From assembly GCA_964393335.1 (NCBI GenBank), contig CAYMTN010000176.1, forward strand, positions 1-11,361: 11,361 nucleotides of DNA, in the 5' to 3' direction. The notes beneath the pieces are model-generated. The model worked only from the letters and a program-made list of their open reading frames with translations, was not told the DNA's origin and did no database searches. Origin of the DNA: CAYMTN01 sp964393335 (GTDB lineage: Bacteria; Chloroflexota; Anaerolineae; Aggregatilineales; Aggregatilineaceae). The translations under genes were made by a program, and so were the position numbers. Position 1 is the first letter of the stretch. Each line of letters starts with the position of its first letter. Below are positions 1-5,959 of the stretch, one piece after another.

Positions 1-120
1 GCCGCCCCACCATTGTTTTTCGACGATGGCGGTCTTCAGGCCCAACTGCGCGCTGCGGATAGCAGCCACGTAACCGCCCGGCCCGGCTCCTAACACGACA
101 ACATCATATTCTTGTGCCAT
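1..120 (-). CDS. lpdA: Dihydrolipoamide dehydrogenase (E3), N-terminal fragment cut by the window edge
   Basis: Only the first 40 codons are visible. They begin MAQEYDVVVLGAGPGGYVAA, which contains the Rossmann FAD-binding fingerprint GAGPGG at about residues 11-16, then an AIRSAQLGLKTAIVEK stretch and the start of the WGG segment that precedes the redox-active disulfide in this family. The enzyme reoxidises the dihydrolipoyl groups of 2-oxoacid dehydrogenase or glycine cleavage complexes, passing electrons through FAD to NAD+ in the cytoplasm. The ATG at 118-120 is supported by an AAAGGAG ribosome binding site 8 nt upstream. The CXXXXC disulfide lies outside the window, so a related flavoprotein disulfide reductase such as mercuric reductase cannot be excluded. 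The fingerprint and the YVAAIRSAQLG wording favour E3 strongly. A hairpin separates it from the upstream gene, so it may have its own promoter; no clear one was found. Confidence 0.9.
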   Translation of the reverse strand, partial: MAQEYDVVVLGAGPGGYVAAIRSAQLGLKTAIVEKQWWGG

Positions 121-128
121 TTAACAGA

Positions 129-135
129 CTCCTTT
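129..135 (-). promoter_or_regulatory. Ribosome binding site of the dihydrolipoamide dehydrogenase gene
   Basis: Read on the minus strand the sequence is AAAGGAG, 8 nt before the ATG at 120. This is a near-perfect Shine-Dalgarno match and fixes the start of the partial gene. Confidence 0.75.
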
Positions 136-204
136 GGCCCCATTGTGATCCGGTTTTCTCTGCTCACGCGGGTGGATATTCTGGTCAGAGCTTAACGCAA
201 AAGG

Positions 205-239
205 CCCCGCTTCGCCTACCCGGTCGGGCGGAGCAGGGG
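205..239 (-). terminator. Candidate intrinsic terminator after the kinase-like gene pair
   Basis: An inverted repeat pairs 205-216 (CCCCGCTTCGCC) with 227-239 (GGCGGAGCAGGGG), with one G.U wobble, one bulged A and a 10-nt loop. It starts about 30 nt after the stop of the gene ending at 271. In the leftward direction it is followed by CCTTTTGCG, so the T tract is short. Its position between two same-strand genes supports a leaky or factor-assisted terminator. It would uncouple the dihydrolipoamide dehydrogenase gene from the pair upstream. Confidence 0.45.
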
Positions 240-270
240 GAAGACGGCGAGGCAAACAGGCCGGTGAAAT

Positions 271-1620
271 CTACGAATCCTGATGGGCGGGCTGTTCGGG
301 TGGCGAGTCCGGGGTTGTGTGGTCGGTTTCGGCGTCCGATTGATCGGACTGATCGGTGTCCGCGCCAGCCTGTGACACGGGGCGCAGCGTGATCAAACGC
401 CGCCGGAAATCGGGCGGCGGCACGATCAACGTATCCGGCGCGTTCTCCACAGTGACCACCTCGATCACGTCTGCATCCGCCGCGCCCGGCGATGCACCGG
501 GTGACACGGCGGTCGGCGCGTCATCCGGCGCGGATTCTGTTTCGGGGGTATCAGCGCTGGCGTCAGTTTCCGGCTTGTTCTCGACTCCGCCCGGTTCCGG
601 CGACTCCGGTTCGGGCGCTGTTGGGTCTGCATCATCCAGCGCGGCGGCGAGGTGTTCGTCGCGGTCAGGCGGCGGGACGATCCGCGTCTCCGGTTTGTTT
701 TCGACGTCGCTCTCGTCGTCCGGCAGCGCGCCATGCAGCGCCGCCAGCAGCAGGCCGGGCGCTTCCGGCGTCGGGGCGAGCACCGGCCTGGTCAGGCGCG
801 GTTTTCCGGCGGACGACGGCTCGTCCGATTCGGATAACGCGCCCTGGTCTTGCACCGGCTCCTGAGCAGGCGACGGCTCGCCCAACTCGCGCGCCAGATG
901 CGCGTATAACGACCCGGTCGATTTTTCCGCGTGATCGGCCACTGCCTGCTGGACGGGCAGCAGCGCCGCCAGCGCCTGATCGCCGGTTTCGGTGTTATTT
1001 TGCACTTTGAGCGACGCGCCGTTGATCTCCAACAGGGACACCGCGACGTGAAGCTGCACCGCCATGTCGTGATCCGAAGCGCCGGATTCCAGGTGTTTGA
1101 CGATGTCGCCCAGCCCCTTGTACGCGCCGGTCGGCGGCGGGCTGAAGACGGCGCGCACCCATACGCCGATCTGCCCGTGATTCGCGTTGGCGACCACGAG
1201 CTGTTTGAGCGTGCCGATGGCGGCGCACACATCGCAGAGCAACAACAGGCTGTGGTAGAACGTCTCCGGGTGGACGGTGAGGGGCCGCGTGTAATCGATC
1301 TGCACGGTGGTTTGCGTCTTCAGGCGATCCACCAGCCAGCCCGGCCATGCCCCGGCGGCGAGCGTGTGGCGCTGGTCTGGCCGGATCGTGCCGCCGCTCT
1401 TGACGTGAATCAAGGCGGCCCATGCCCGCAGCAGGTTCAGCGCGATTTCTACGCTGTACGCGGTATGCTGGAACTGCTCGAGTGACAGCTCGCCGCGCCC
1501 GACGTGGTCGGCAATCGCCAGGCGGCCCAGTGCATGATCGAGCGGAGTCGCCACCTGGCGGTACAAATGCGTCTTCACGAAATTCAGGCTGTCCCAGTGC
1601 AAGTCCTGGTACGTCGTCAT
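271..1620 (-). CDS. Degenerate histidine-kinase-like protein with a long disordered tail (paralog A)
   Basis: This 449-residue protein has no firm family assignment. Residues 1-225 form an alpha/beta domain. A helical segment (LYRQVATPLDHALG, 19-32) recalls the H-box helix of HisKA domains but lacks the phospho-accepting His context. A second part recalls a HATPase_c domain: HPETFYHSLLLLCDVCAAIG (117-136) sits where the N-box would be, and VAVSLLEINGASLKVQNNTETGDQ (192-215) resembles the closing GLxIvk-helix/strand and G2 region. The catalytic Asn and the DxGxG motif are missing, so phosphotransfer is unlikely. Residues 226-449 are Pro/Asp/Glu/Ser-rich and presumably disordered, with a motif VEN(K/A)P(E/D)T seen three times. 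There is no signal peptide or membrane segment, so it is probably cytoplasmic. Its ATG overlaps the stop of the upstream paralog (ATGA), with AAGGAAA at 1625-1631 as ribosome binding site, implying translational coupling. A scaffold or anti-regulator role is inference only. Confidence 0.85.
   Translation of the reverse strand: MTTYQDLHWDSLNFVKTHLYRQVATPLDHALGRLAIADHVGRGELSLEQFQHTAYSVEIALNLLRAWAALIHVKSGGTIRPDQRHTLAAGAWPGWLVDRLKTQTTVQIDYTRPLTVHPETFYHSLLLLCDVCAAIGTLKQLVVANANHGQIGVWVRAVFSPPPTGAYKGLGDIVKHLESGASDHDMAVQLHVAVSLLEINGASLKVQNNTETGDQALAALLPVQQAVADHAEKSTGSLYAHLARELGEPSPAQEPVQDQGALSESDEPSSAGKPRLTRPVLAPTPEAPGLLLAALHGALPDDESDVENKPETRIVPPPDRDEHLAAALDDADPTAPEPESPEPGGVENKPETDASADTPETESAPDDAPTAVSPGASPGAADADVIEVVTVENAPDTLIVPPPDFRRRLITLRPVSQAGADTDQSDQSDAETDHTTPDSPPEQPAHQDS
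409..705 (-). repeat. Repeated linear motif VEN(K/A)P(E/D)T(x)IVPPPD in the tail of paralog A
   Basis: The motif appears at residues 306-319 (VENKPETRIVPPPD, bases 664-705), 346-353 (VENKPETD, truncated form, bases 562-585) and 391-404 (VENAPDTLIVPPPD, bases 409-450). The copies are separated by low-complexity acidic and proline-rich linkers. Conserved words inside otherwise disordered sequence are typical of short linear binding motifs, but the binding partner is unknown. Confidence 0.6.
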
Positions 1621-3092
1621 GAGCTTTCCTTACGACTCGAATCCAGCGTATCGGGGGGCGCATCGGCGGGCGGGACCTGGCTGTTATCTTCGTCGCCGAT
1701 CGGCGCAGGCGGGGAATCCCGCGTGACGGGCGTCAGGGTCCGGGTCTGGCGCGTGACCGCGCTGTTCGACGTCGCCGCCGGGGGCACACTCAGGCGCACG
1801 GGCGGGGCCGGATCAGGCAGTTTGACCGGGACAATCACCGATTTCGGCGCAGGTGCGACCCCCGTCGATCCCTTCGACGCGTCTTCCAGGCGCAGCGTAT
1901 CCGCGCCCTGGACATGCACCGTCTCGCGTCCGGTGCCGGACGGCGATTTACGCGCCGGAGATTTGTCCGCCGCGTCTTTCTGCGCCGCGTCTTTCTGCGC
2001 CGCCTCGGTATGCGCCACGTCGCCGTGCGACGCCTCATCCGGCTCGACGGGTAATGACTCGCTCCCCGATTCATCCGATTTTTCAGCCGCATCCCTGGCC
2101 GCCAACTGGTGCTGGAGTTCGCTCAAGGTCGGGGGCAGCGGGCGCAGCACTGCCAGCGACGGCGCAGCAGCCGGTGTGCGGGGCGGCCCGCCGGTTTGCA
2201 TGTCCACGAATATGGGCGTGGGATCGGCCTGGGCGGGAACGGATGTCGGCGGTGTTTCGGCGTCCGTCGTGGCGCTGGCCGTGTCTTTTTCCGGCGCGGA
2301 TGCCGCTTGAAGCTGGCCGGTCTCGAGATTCAGGCCGGTCGATTCGAGCGTGCGTTCGAGTGTTTCCGGACTCAGCGGCCTGGTTTGCGGCGGCGGGACC
2401 TGTGCCCTGGCCGGGGGCGGCGGAGTCTTTTTCTTCGGCGCGCCTGCCGCCCGCACAAAAAACATGAATTCCCCGTGCGCCGACGACGAATTGAGCATCA
2501 ATTCTGCCCCGTTCAGCCGCACAAAATCGCGCGCGGTCGCCAGCTCAAAACCGGTATCCTGCGCGCGCCAGTGATCGCCGAACCCGGCCAGCAGCTCGTC
2601 CAGCGTCGATGGCATGGGCTGTGTCCGGCTGAACTTGACGCGAAACCACATCCCCAGCCGGGACACTTCGAGTTCCAGGCGCACGCCTGCCCCCTGGGTG
2701 AAGGCCACCGAATACAGCAGCAGCAGCGCCTCTTGCAGCGTTTCCTGGTTGGCGTGTAACTGCGGATTCGACTCGGTCTGCGGCGGCGGGTCGAGTTGAA
2801 GCTGCGCGCCCAGCCATGCCAACAGGGTATTGGCCTGGAAGGGGCGGATCGCGCGTTCCGGGAGCGACTCACCCATCTTGAAGCGGATCAGGTAGGACCA
2901 CGCCGTAAACAGGTTCAAGACGCCGGCGATCTTGGTCGTCGCGCGGTCTTTCCAGAACCCCGGCGGTTTATCCTGCGCTTCCGGCATATCGCTCAACGCA
3001 ATGCCCGACAGCGCTTCGTTCAGCGATCCGGCGATGCGGTTGTACAGGATAAATTGCAGATCGGCGAGAGATTCCCAATCGGGTTCGCGCAT
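1617..3092 (-). CDS. Degenerate histidine-kinase-like protein with a long disordered tail (paralog B)
   Basis: This 491-residue protein is homologous to the gene just downstream. Matching landmarks in order are W-x-SL near residue 6, LYNRIAGSLNEALSGIAL (16-33), VLNLFTAWSYLIRFKMGE (58-75), NQETLQEALLLLYSVA (115-130), LGMWFRVKFS (146-155), LDELLAGFGDHW (164-175) and TARDFVRLNGAELMLNS (186-202). The last segments resemble the C-terminal half of a HATPase_c domain, but no catalytic His, N-box Asn or DxGxG is visible, so it is probably not an active kinase. Residues 218-491 form a Pro/Ala/Ser/Asp-rich tail with a KKKTPPPPARAQ linker and tandem AAQKD units. No signal peptide or membrane helix is evident. 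The start codon is ATG at 3090-3092; a weak TAGGG lies upstream. The 4-nt overlap with the downstream gene suggests equimolar production and perhaps a heterodimer. The function is unknown. Confidence 0.85.
   Translation of the reverse strand: MREPDWESLADLQFILYNRIAGSLNEALSGIALSDMPEAQDKPPGFWKDRATTKIAGVLNLFTAWSYLIRFKMGESLPERAIRPFQANTLLAWLGAQLQLDPPPQTESNPQLHANQETLQEALLLLYSVAFTQGAGVRLELEVSRLGMWFRVKFSRTQPMPSTLDELLAGFGDHWRAQDTGFELATARDFVRLNGAELMLNSSSAHGEFMFFVRAAGAPKKKTPPPPARAQVPPPQTRPLSPETLERTLESTGLNLETGQLQAASAPEKDTASATTDAETPPTSVPAQADPTPIFVDMQTGGPPRTPAAAPSLAVLRPLPPTLSELQHQLAARDAAEKSDESGSESLPVEPDEASHGDVAHTEAAQKDAAQKDAADKSPARKSPSGTGRETVHVQGADTLRLEDASKGSTGVAPAPKSVIVPVKLPDPAPPVRLSVPPAATSNSAVTRQTRTLTPVTRDSPPAPIGDEDNSQVPPADAPPDTLDSSRKESS
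1968..1997 (-). repeat. Tandem 15-bp repeat inside paralog B
   Basis: Two perfect head-to-tail copies of CGCCGCGTCTTTCTG (plus strand) are followed by the start of a third that decays after about 6 bases. Because 15 is a multiple of three, the unit adds in-frame AAQKD blocks to the disordered tail. It looks like a small slippage-prone minisatellite that changes tail length without breaking the frame. Confidence 0.8.
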
Positions 3093-3129
3093 AGTCGTTT
3101 ACCCTACACTCCAGCGTACCAACTGTGTG

Positions 3130-3159
3130 TGAAATGCCGTTTCAACCAGGTGTGAAACG
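3130..3159 (-). promoter_or_regulatory. Operator-like cluster of three alternating half-sites upstream of the paralog pair
   Basis: Half-sites TGAAA (3130-3134), TTTCA (3140-3144) and TGAAA (3153-3157) make two overlapping dyads. One is TGAAA-N5-TTTCA; the other, stronger one is CGTTTCA-N8-TGAAACG (3138-3159). The cluster lies 38-67 nt upstream of the ATG at 3092. On the minus strand TTGAAA at 3140-3145 is a possible -35, but no good -10 sits at the right distance. A regulator binding site is plausible; the regulator is not in this window. Confidence 0.35.
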
Positions 3160-3194
3160 TGTTAAAAACTGGTTTTTCCCGTGTTTAAACGCAC

Positions 3195-3223
3195 GAATGC
3201 GGAACCGCTGAGGCTCCGCATTC
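3195..3223 (-). terminator. Hairpin after the four-cysteine gene, candidate terminator
   Basis: A perfect 9-bp inverted repeat pairs GAATGCGGA (3195-3203) with TCCGCATTC (3215-3223), and two more G-C pairs can form inside the loop. It begins 37 nt after the stop of the minus-strand gene ending at 3260. In the leftward direction it is followed by GTGCGTTTAAAC, which has only a short T run, so termination may be weak or need a factor. Confidence 0.45.
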
Positions 3224-3259
3224 TGATTCCAGCTTGGGCGCGGCGTGTCCCGCCGCCGC

Positions 3260-3631
3260 TCAGCGTATCGTCTCGACCCTTTCGACCATCAAATCGACGA
3301 CCAGCGTCGGGGCGTGGGTGCGCGCCAGATACTCCCGCGTATCGGCCAGCGCCTGATCGTACATCTGCAACAAGTCGTCATCCGTCTCTTTGAAACGGCG
3401 CAGGGTTTGCAGCGAGCACATCACGCAGCCGCGCATCGCCCGGTAGCTGTCCGTTTCACAGGGCAAACAGCCGTTGAGCCGGATCATGAGCAGCATAAAC
3501 GCCAGCACTTCCTCGTGCGTTTCGGGCAGCGCTGCCACGCGATCCACCAGCCTGCGCCAGCCATCTCCGCGCGCGCCCCGCAAGTGAGGGACTGCGTAAT
3601 GCGGAAACATCAACTCATTCTTGGTATACAT
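3260..3631 (-). CDS. Conserved-looking small protein with a CX2C-X10-CX2C cysteine signature
   Basis: This is a predicted 123-residue soluble protein of unknown function. It begins MYTKNELMFPHYAVPHLRG, continues with a Trp/Arg-rich helix and the segment LPETHEEVLAFMLLMIRLNGC, then carries CLPC and CVMC 10 residues apart (bases 3410-3463). A helical, charged C-terminal third ends ...VERVETIR. The paired CX2C motifs in a mostly helical small protein suggest a zinc or iron-sulfur site, or redox thiols in the manner of AhpD-like proteins; this is inference and no such fold was demonstrated. The start is ambiguous. ATG at 3631 has AAGGA 11 nt upstream, while a GTG at 3637 would add two residues with AAGGA 5 nt upstream. 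It stands alone, divergent from the secreted-protein gene to its right and followed by a hairpin on its left. Confidence 0.8.
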   Translation of the reverse strand: MYTKNELMFPHYAVPHLRGARGDGWRRLVDRVAALPETHEEVLAFMLLMIRLNGCLPCETDSYRAMRGCVMCSLQTLRRFKETDDDLLQMYDQALADTREYLARTHAPTLVVDLMVERVETIR

Positions 3632-3677
3632 TCCCACCCCCGTCCTTTGGTGCCCTGCGACGTCTTATAAGTACGAT

Positions 3678-3695
3678 GGTATCACACGTTATACC
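3678..3695. promoter_or_regulatory. Imperfect 18-bp dyad between divergent genes, candidate operator
   Basis: GGTATCACA and CGTTATACC form a dyad in which 7 of 9 positions are symmetric. It lies in the AT-richer part of the 326-bp spacer (3638-3963), about 47 nt upstream of the minus-strand gene start. A second inverted repeat overlaps it: CACACGTT at 3683-3690 pairs with AACGTGTG at 3723-3730. The rest of the spacer shows no gene that I can support. Confidence 0.3.
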
Positions 3696-3711
3696 GTGAC
3701 GTATGATGTAA

Positions 3712-3741
3712 TTAGCATAAAGAACGTGTGCCTATTATGAT
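3712..3741 (+). promoter_or_regulatory. Possible distal sigma70-type promoter for the secreted protein gene
   Basis: TTAGCA (3712-3717) and TATGAT (3736-3741) are 18 nt apart, with 4/6 and 5/6 matches to consensus. This would give a leader of about 215 nt before the ATG at 3964. The leader contains a GC-rich hairpin, CCCGCGC (3802-3808) with GCGCGGG (3816-3822). The call is weak. Confidence 0.25.
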
Positions 3742-3915
3742 AGCGTACTCCGGTCCCACTTTGGGTTATAAAAAGGTTTGCATGTTGAAAAAACGTGCGT
3801 CCCCGCGCTGACGCGGCGCGGGCCAGCACACCGCATACGCCCTCCCGCCGGAAAACCGCCGATTGCAGGGCGACCCATCCCCGCGCGCCAAAGTAAGGGT
3901 AAAATGCCTGTACCA

Positions 3916-3924
3916 TGTTATGAT
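3916..3924 (+). promoter_or_regulatory. Extended -10 promoter for the secreted protein gene
   Basis: TGT directly followed by TATGAT is an extended -10 element with a 5/6 match to TATAAT. There is no recognisable -35, which is tolerated in extended -10 promoters. Transcription would begin near 3931 and give a leader of about 33 nt that includes the GGAGGA ribosome binding site. Confidence 0.4.
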
Positions 3925-3950
3925 TCGTGGATGTCACACATCGCACACCT

Positions 3951-3956
3951 GGAGGA
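3951..3956 (+). promoter_or_regulatory. Ribosome binding site that decides the start at 3964
   Basis: GGAGGA lies 7 nt before the ATG at 3964. The reading frame is open further upstream, but that extension would put about 60 Arg/Pro-rich residues in front of an otherwise ideal signal peptide, so the 3964 start is preferred. Confidence 0.75.
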
Positions 3957-3963
3957 ATCCCGT

Positions 3964-5883
3964 ATGAGCACCCGCATCCTTCGCACACTATCGCTGGCAG
4001 TGGCCGCGTGTTTGATCCTGGCCGCGATGGTCCCGGTGGCCCTGGCCCGCCAGGACGGCGAGCGTTATGAAAGCCGCGCCCTGGGCGTCTCGTTCGACCT
4101 GCCGGCAGGCTGGCAGGTGTCCGCCGACGACACCAGCCTGATCGCCGCCGCCCCTGCCGACCTGGCCGCCGCGCAGGCGGGCGACATGCCGCAGGGGCTG
4201 GTGCTGCGTATGGTGTTTGGCACGTTCAACCAGTTGGGCATCACCGACGCGACGCAGCTCCCCGGCCTGCTGGCGCGGCTGGTCCCTGGCGACGCGCCCG
4301 CCCCTGCCCCGGAACGGATCGACTGGGGCGGCGCGAGCGGCTACCAGGCGGTCGTGGCGCTGTCCAACGAGGGCCTGACGACGCACATCGCGCTGCTGGC
4401 GATTGCGGGCGGGCGCGTGGCGGTCGTGCGCGGACTCGCCCCGTCAGCCGTGTGGGATGGCGGCGCGAGCGCGCAGTTCGACACGCTCGCCGCGAGTCTG
4501 GTCTTCAAGCTGCCCGAACGCGACGAGAATTATGTCCAGACCGTCACCTCGAACGACGGCGGCGTGTTGTGGCAGTACCTCGCGCGCCAGCCCGAAAGCG
4601 GGCGCGTCGTGCGGGCGGGTGGCATCACGTATGACATGTTCAACGTGATGTATATGGCCGTCGGGCCGGGCGGCGTGCTGGCGCTGGATATGGCGGCTGG
4701 CACCGAGATCAGCTACATGGGGCCCTGGTATCACGGTGATTTTGTCGATATCGCCATCGGGCCGGATACCAAGCTGTACCTCGCCAACGTCGCCGCCGAC
4801 ACCGATCAGGCCGTGATGGTCGTGGATCGCGCCGGGAACTGGGCGCGCGCGTGGGGCACGCGCGGTGACGGCGACGGGCAGTTTGCGCCGCACATGCCGC
4901 AGACCATCGTCGTGACGCACGATGGCAGCGTGTGGACCGTCTCGGAAGGGCACACCAGCGGCACCCGCAACCGCCTGTACAAGTTCGACAGCGTCGGCAA
5001 CCTGCTGCTGACCATCGACCTGGATACGATCAACCGGGACCTGTCCGGCATCCGCATCGACAACAACATCCGCACCGGGGCGCTGTACATCACCGGTGCG
5101 ACCGGCAACCTCAACGTGGTGGATGCCAACGGCGAGCCGCTGGTCGTCAACCTGGCGCAAGAAGTGCTGCAAGGGCTGGCCCCGGTCGATATCGCCATCG
5201 CGCCCAACGACAACATCATCCTGGCGCTGCCTGCGCCGGGCCTGGACGGCTTCGGCCTGCTGGAATTGAGCGTCGCGGGCCGCCTGCTGGACGTGTTCGG
5301 CTTCCCCTACCCCGACGCGCGCGGCGGGCCGTTTCTGCCCGGCGAATACCGCAGTCCCGGCGGCCTGATCACCGGCCCGGATGGGACCGGCTACTGGACC
5401 GAAACCAACCCCGACACCGGCTACACGCAGATTCAGCGTTTCACGTTCACGGGTGACGGCAAACTACCGCTCGGTACGGAGATGGTCAGCGCCAGCGCGG
5501 CAGACAGCGGTATCACGGGGTCCAGCGATCCCGCGCGCGGCGGCGGCTCGCTGACGTATGGCCAGACGGTACGCGGCGCGCTCAACAACCGCTACCCGTC
5601 GCACAACTGGACCTTCGAGGGCCGCGCAGGCGATCACGTGATCATCACCATGATCGACACCAGCGGCGCGGGACTGCTCGATCCCAAGCTGTCGCTGACG
5701 ACGACCGACGGGCGCGAGATCGCAGCGAATGACGACGTCGGCGACGTGCACCCGGACGGCATGAGCACACGTGACGCGCGCATCGACTTTTTCCTGCCGA
5801 GCGACGGCATCTTTACGATTGCGGCGGGGCGTTTTGGCGGGCGCGGCGATTACACGCTGTCGCTGGAGCTGGTGGCGGAGTAA
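3964..5883 (+). CDS. Secreted NHL-type beta-propeller protein with C-terminal PPC domain
   Basis: This 639-residue exported protein has a clear signal peptide: MSTRILR, a hydrophobic core at 9-25 and an ALA|RQ cleavage site after residue 28. Residues about 35-183 form an N-terminal domain opening YESRALGVSFDLPAGWQV, the phrasing of PsbP/DcrB-like lipid- or ligand-binding folds in exported proteins. Residues about 190-500 look like a beta-propeller. The segment WGTRGDGDGQFAPHMPQTIVV (297-317) followed by GSVWTVSEG and RLYKFDSVGNLL is a typical NHL blade, with further blades around PVDIAIAPNDNIIL and PGGLITGPDGTGYW. Residues 528-637 match a bacterial pre-peptidase C-terminal (PPC) domain: LTYGQTVRGAL, HNWTFEGRAGDHVIITM, LDPKLSLTTTDG, ANDD, and GIFTIAAGRFGGRGDYTLSLEL. 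It ends with two consecutive stops (TAATAG). An extracytoplasmic binding or adhesion role is likely; no catalytic residues are apparent. A VAAC lipobox at 13-16 is probably not used. Confidence 0.9.
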   Translation: MSTRILRTLSLAVAACLILAAMVPVALARQDGERYESRALGVSFDLPAGWQVSADDTSLIAAAPADLAAAQAGDMPQGLVLRMVFGTFNQLGITDATQLPGLLARLVPGDAPAPAPERIDWGGASGYQAVVALSNEGLTTHIALLAIAGGRVAVVRGLAPSAVWDGGASAQFDTLAASLVFKLPERDENYVQTVTSNDGGVLWQYLARQPESGRVVRAGGITYDMFNVMYMAVGPGGVLALDMAAGTEISYMGPWYHGDFVDIAIGPDTKLYLANVAADTDQAVMVVDRAGNWARAWGTRGDGDGQFAPHMPQTIVVTHDGSVWTVSEGHTSGTRNRLYKFDSVGNLLLTIDLDTINRDLSGIRIDNNIRTGALYITGATGNLNVVDANGEPLVVNLAQEVLQGLAPVDIAIAPNDNIILALPAPGLDGFGLLELSVAGRLLDVFGFPYPDARGGPFLPGEYRSPGGLITGPDGTGYWTETNPDTGYTQIQRFTFTGDGKLPLGTEMVSASAADSGITGSSDPARGGGSLTYGQTVRGALNNRYPSHNWTFEGRAGDHVIITMIDTSGAGLLDPKLSLTTTDGREIAANDDVGDVHPDGMSTRDARIDFFLPSDGIFTIAAGRFGGRGDYTLSLELVAE

Positions 5884-5945
5884 TAGCTTGTCGGTTTCAC
5901 AAAAGAAAAGATCTGTCACCCAGAGATACTGTGGCTGAGTTCTGG

Positions 5946-5951
5946 AAGGAG
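5946..5951 (+). promoter_or_regulatory. Ribosome binding site of the membrane glycosyltransferase gene
   Basis: AAGGAG lies 8 nt before the ATG at 5960 and supports that start. The 76-nt spacer before this gene shows no convincing promoter or terminator, so read-through from the secreted-protein gene is possible. Confidence 0.65.
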
Positions 5952-5959
5952 CCTTAGCC

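Noticed and set aside
356..865. Ser/Gly/Ala-rich open frame on the plus strand
   Set aside because: It is the complement of the low-complexity tail of paralog A, has no ribosome binding site, and its composition is that of a shadow frame in GC-rich DNA.
1504..2310. 268-codon plus-strand open frame
   Set aside because: It runs antisense to the paralog pair. The homology between the two minus-strand proteins shows that strand is the coding one.
3778..3963. Upstream in-frame extension of the secreted protein from an earlier ATG
   Set aside because: It would place Arg/Pro-rich sequence before a clear signal peptide and ignore the GGAGGA at 3951-3956.
3689..3988. 99-codon minus-strand frame over the divergent spacer
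   Set aside because: It has no ribosome binding site, overlaps the signal peptide of the secreted protein and covers the AT-rich regulatory part of the spacer.
4000..4011. VAAC lipobox-like sequence in the secreted protein (residues 13-16)
   Set aside because: The Cys lies in the middle of the hydrophobic core with a proper ALA cleavage site 12 residues later, so standard signal peptidase processing is more likely.
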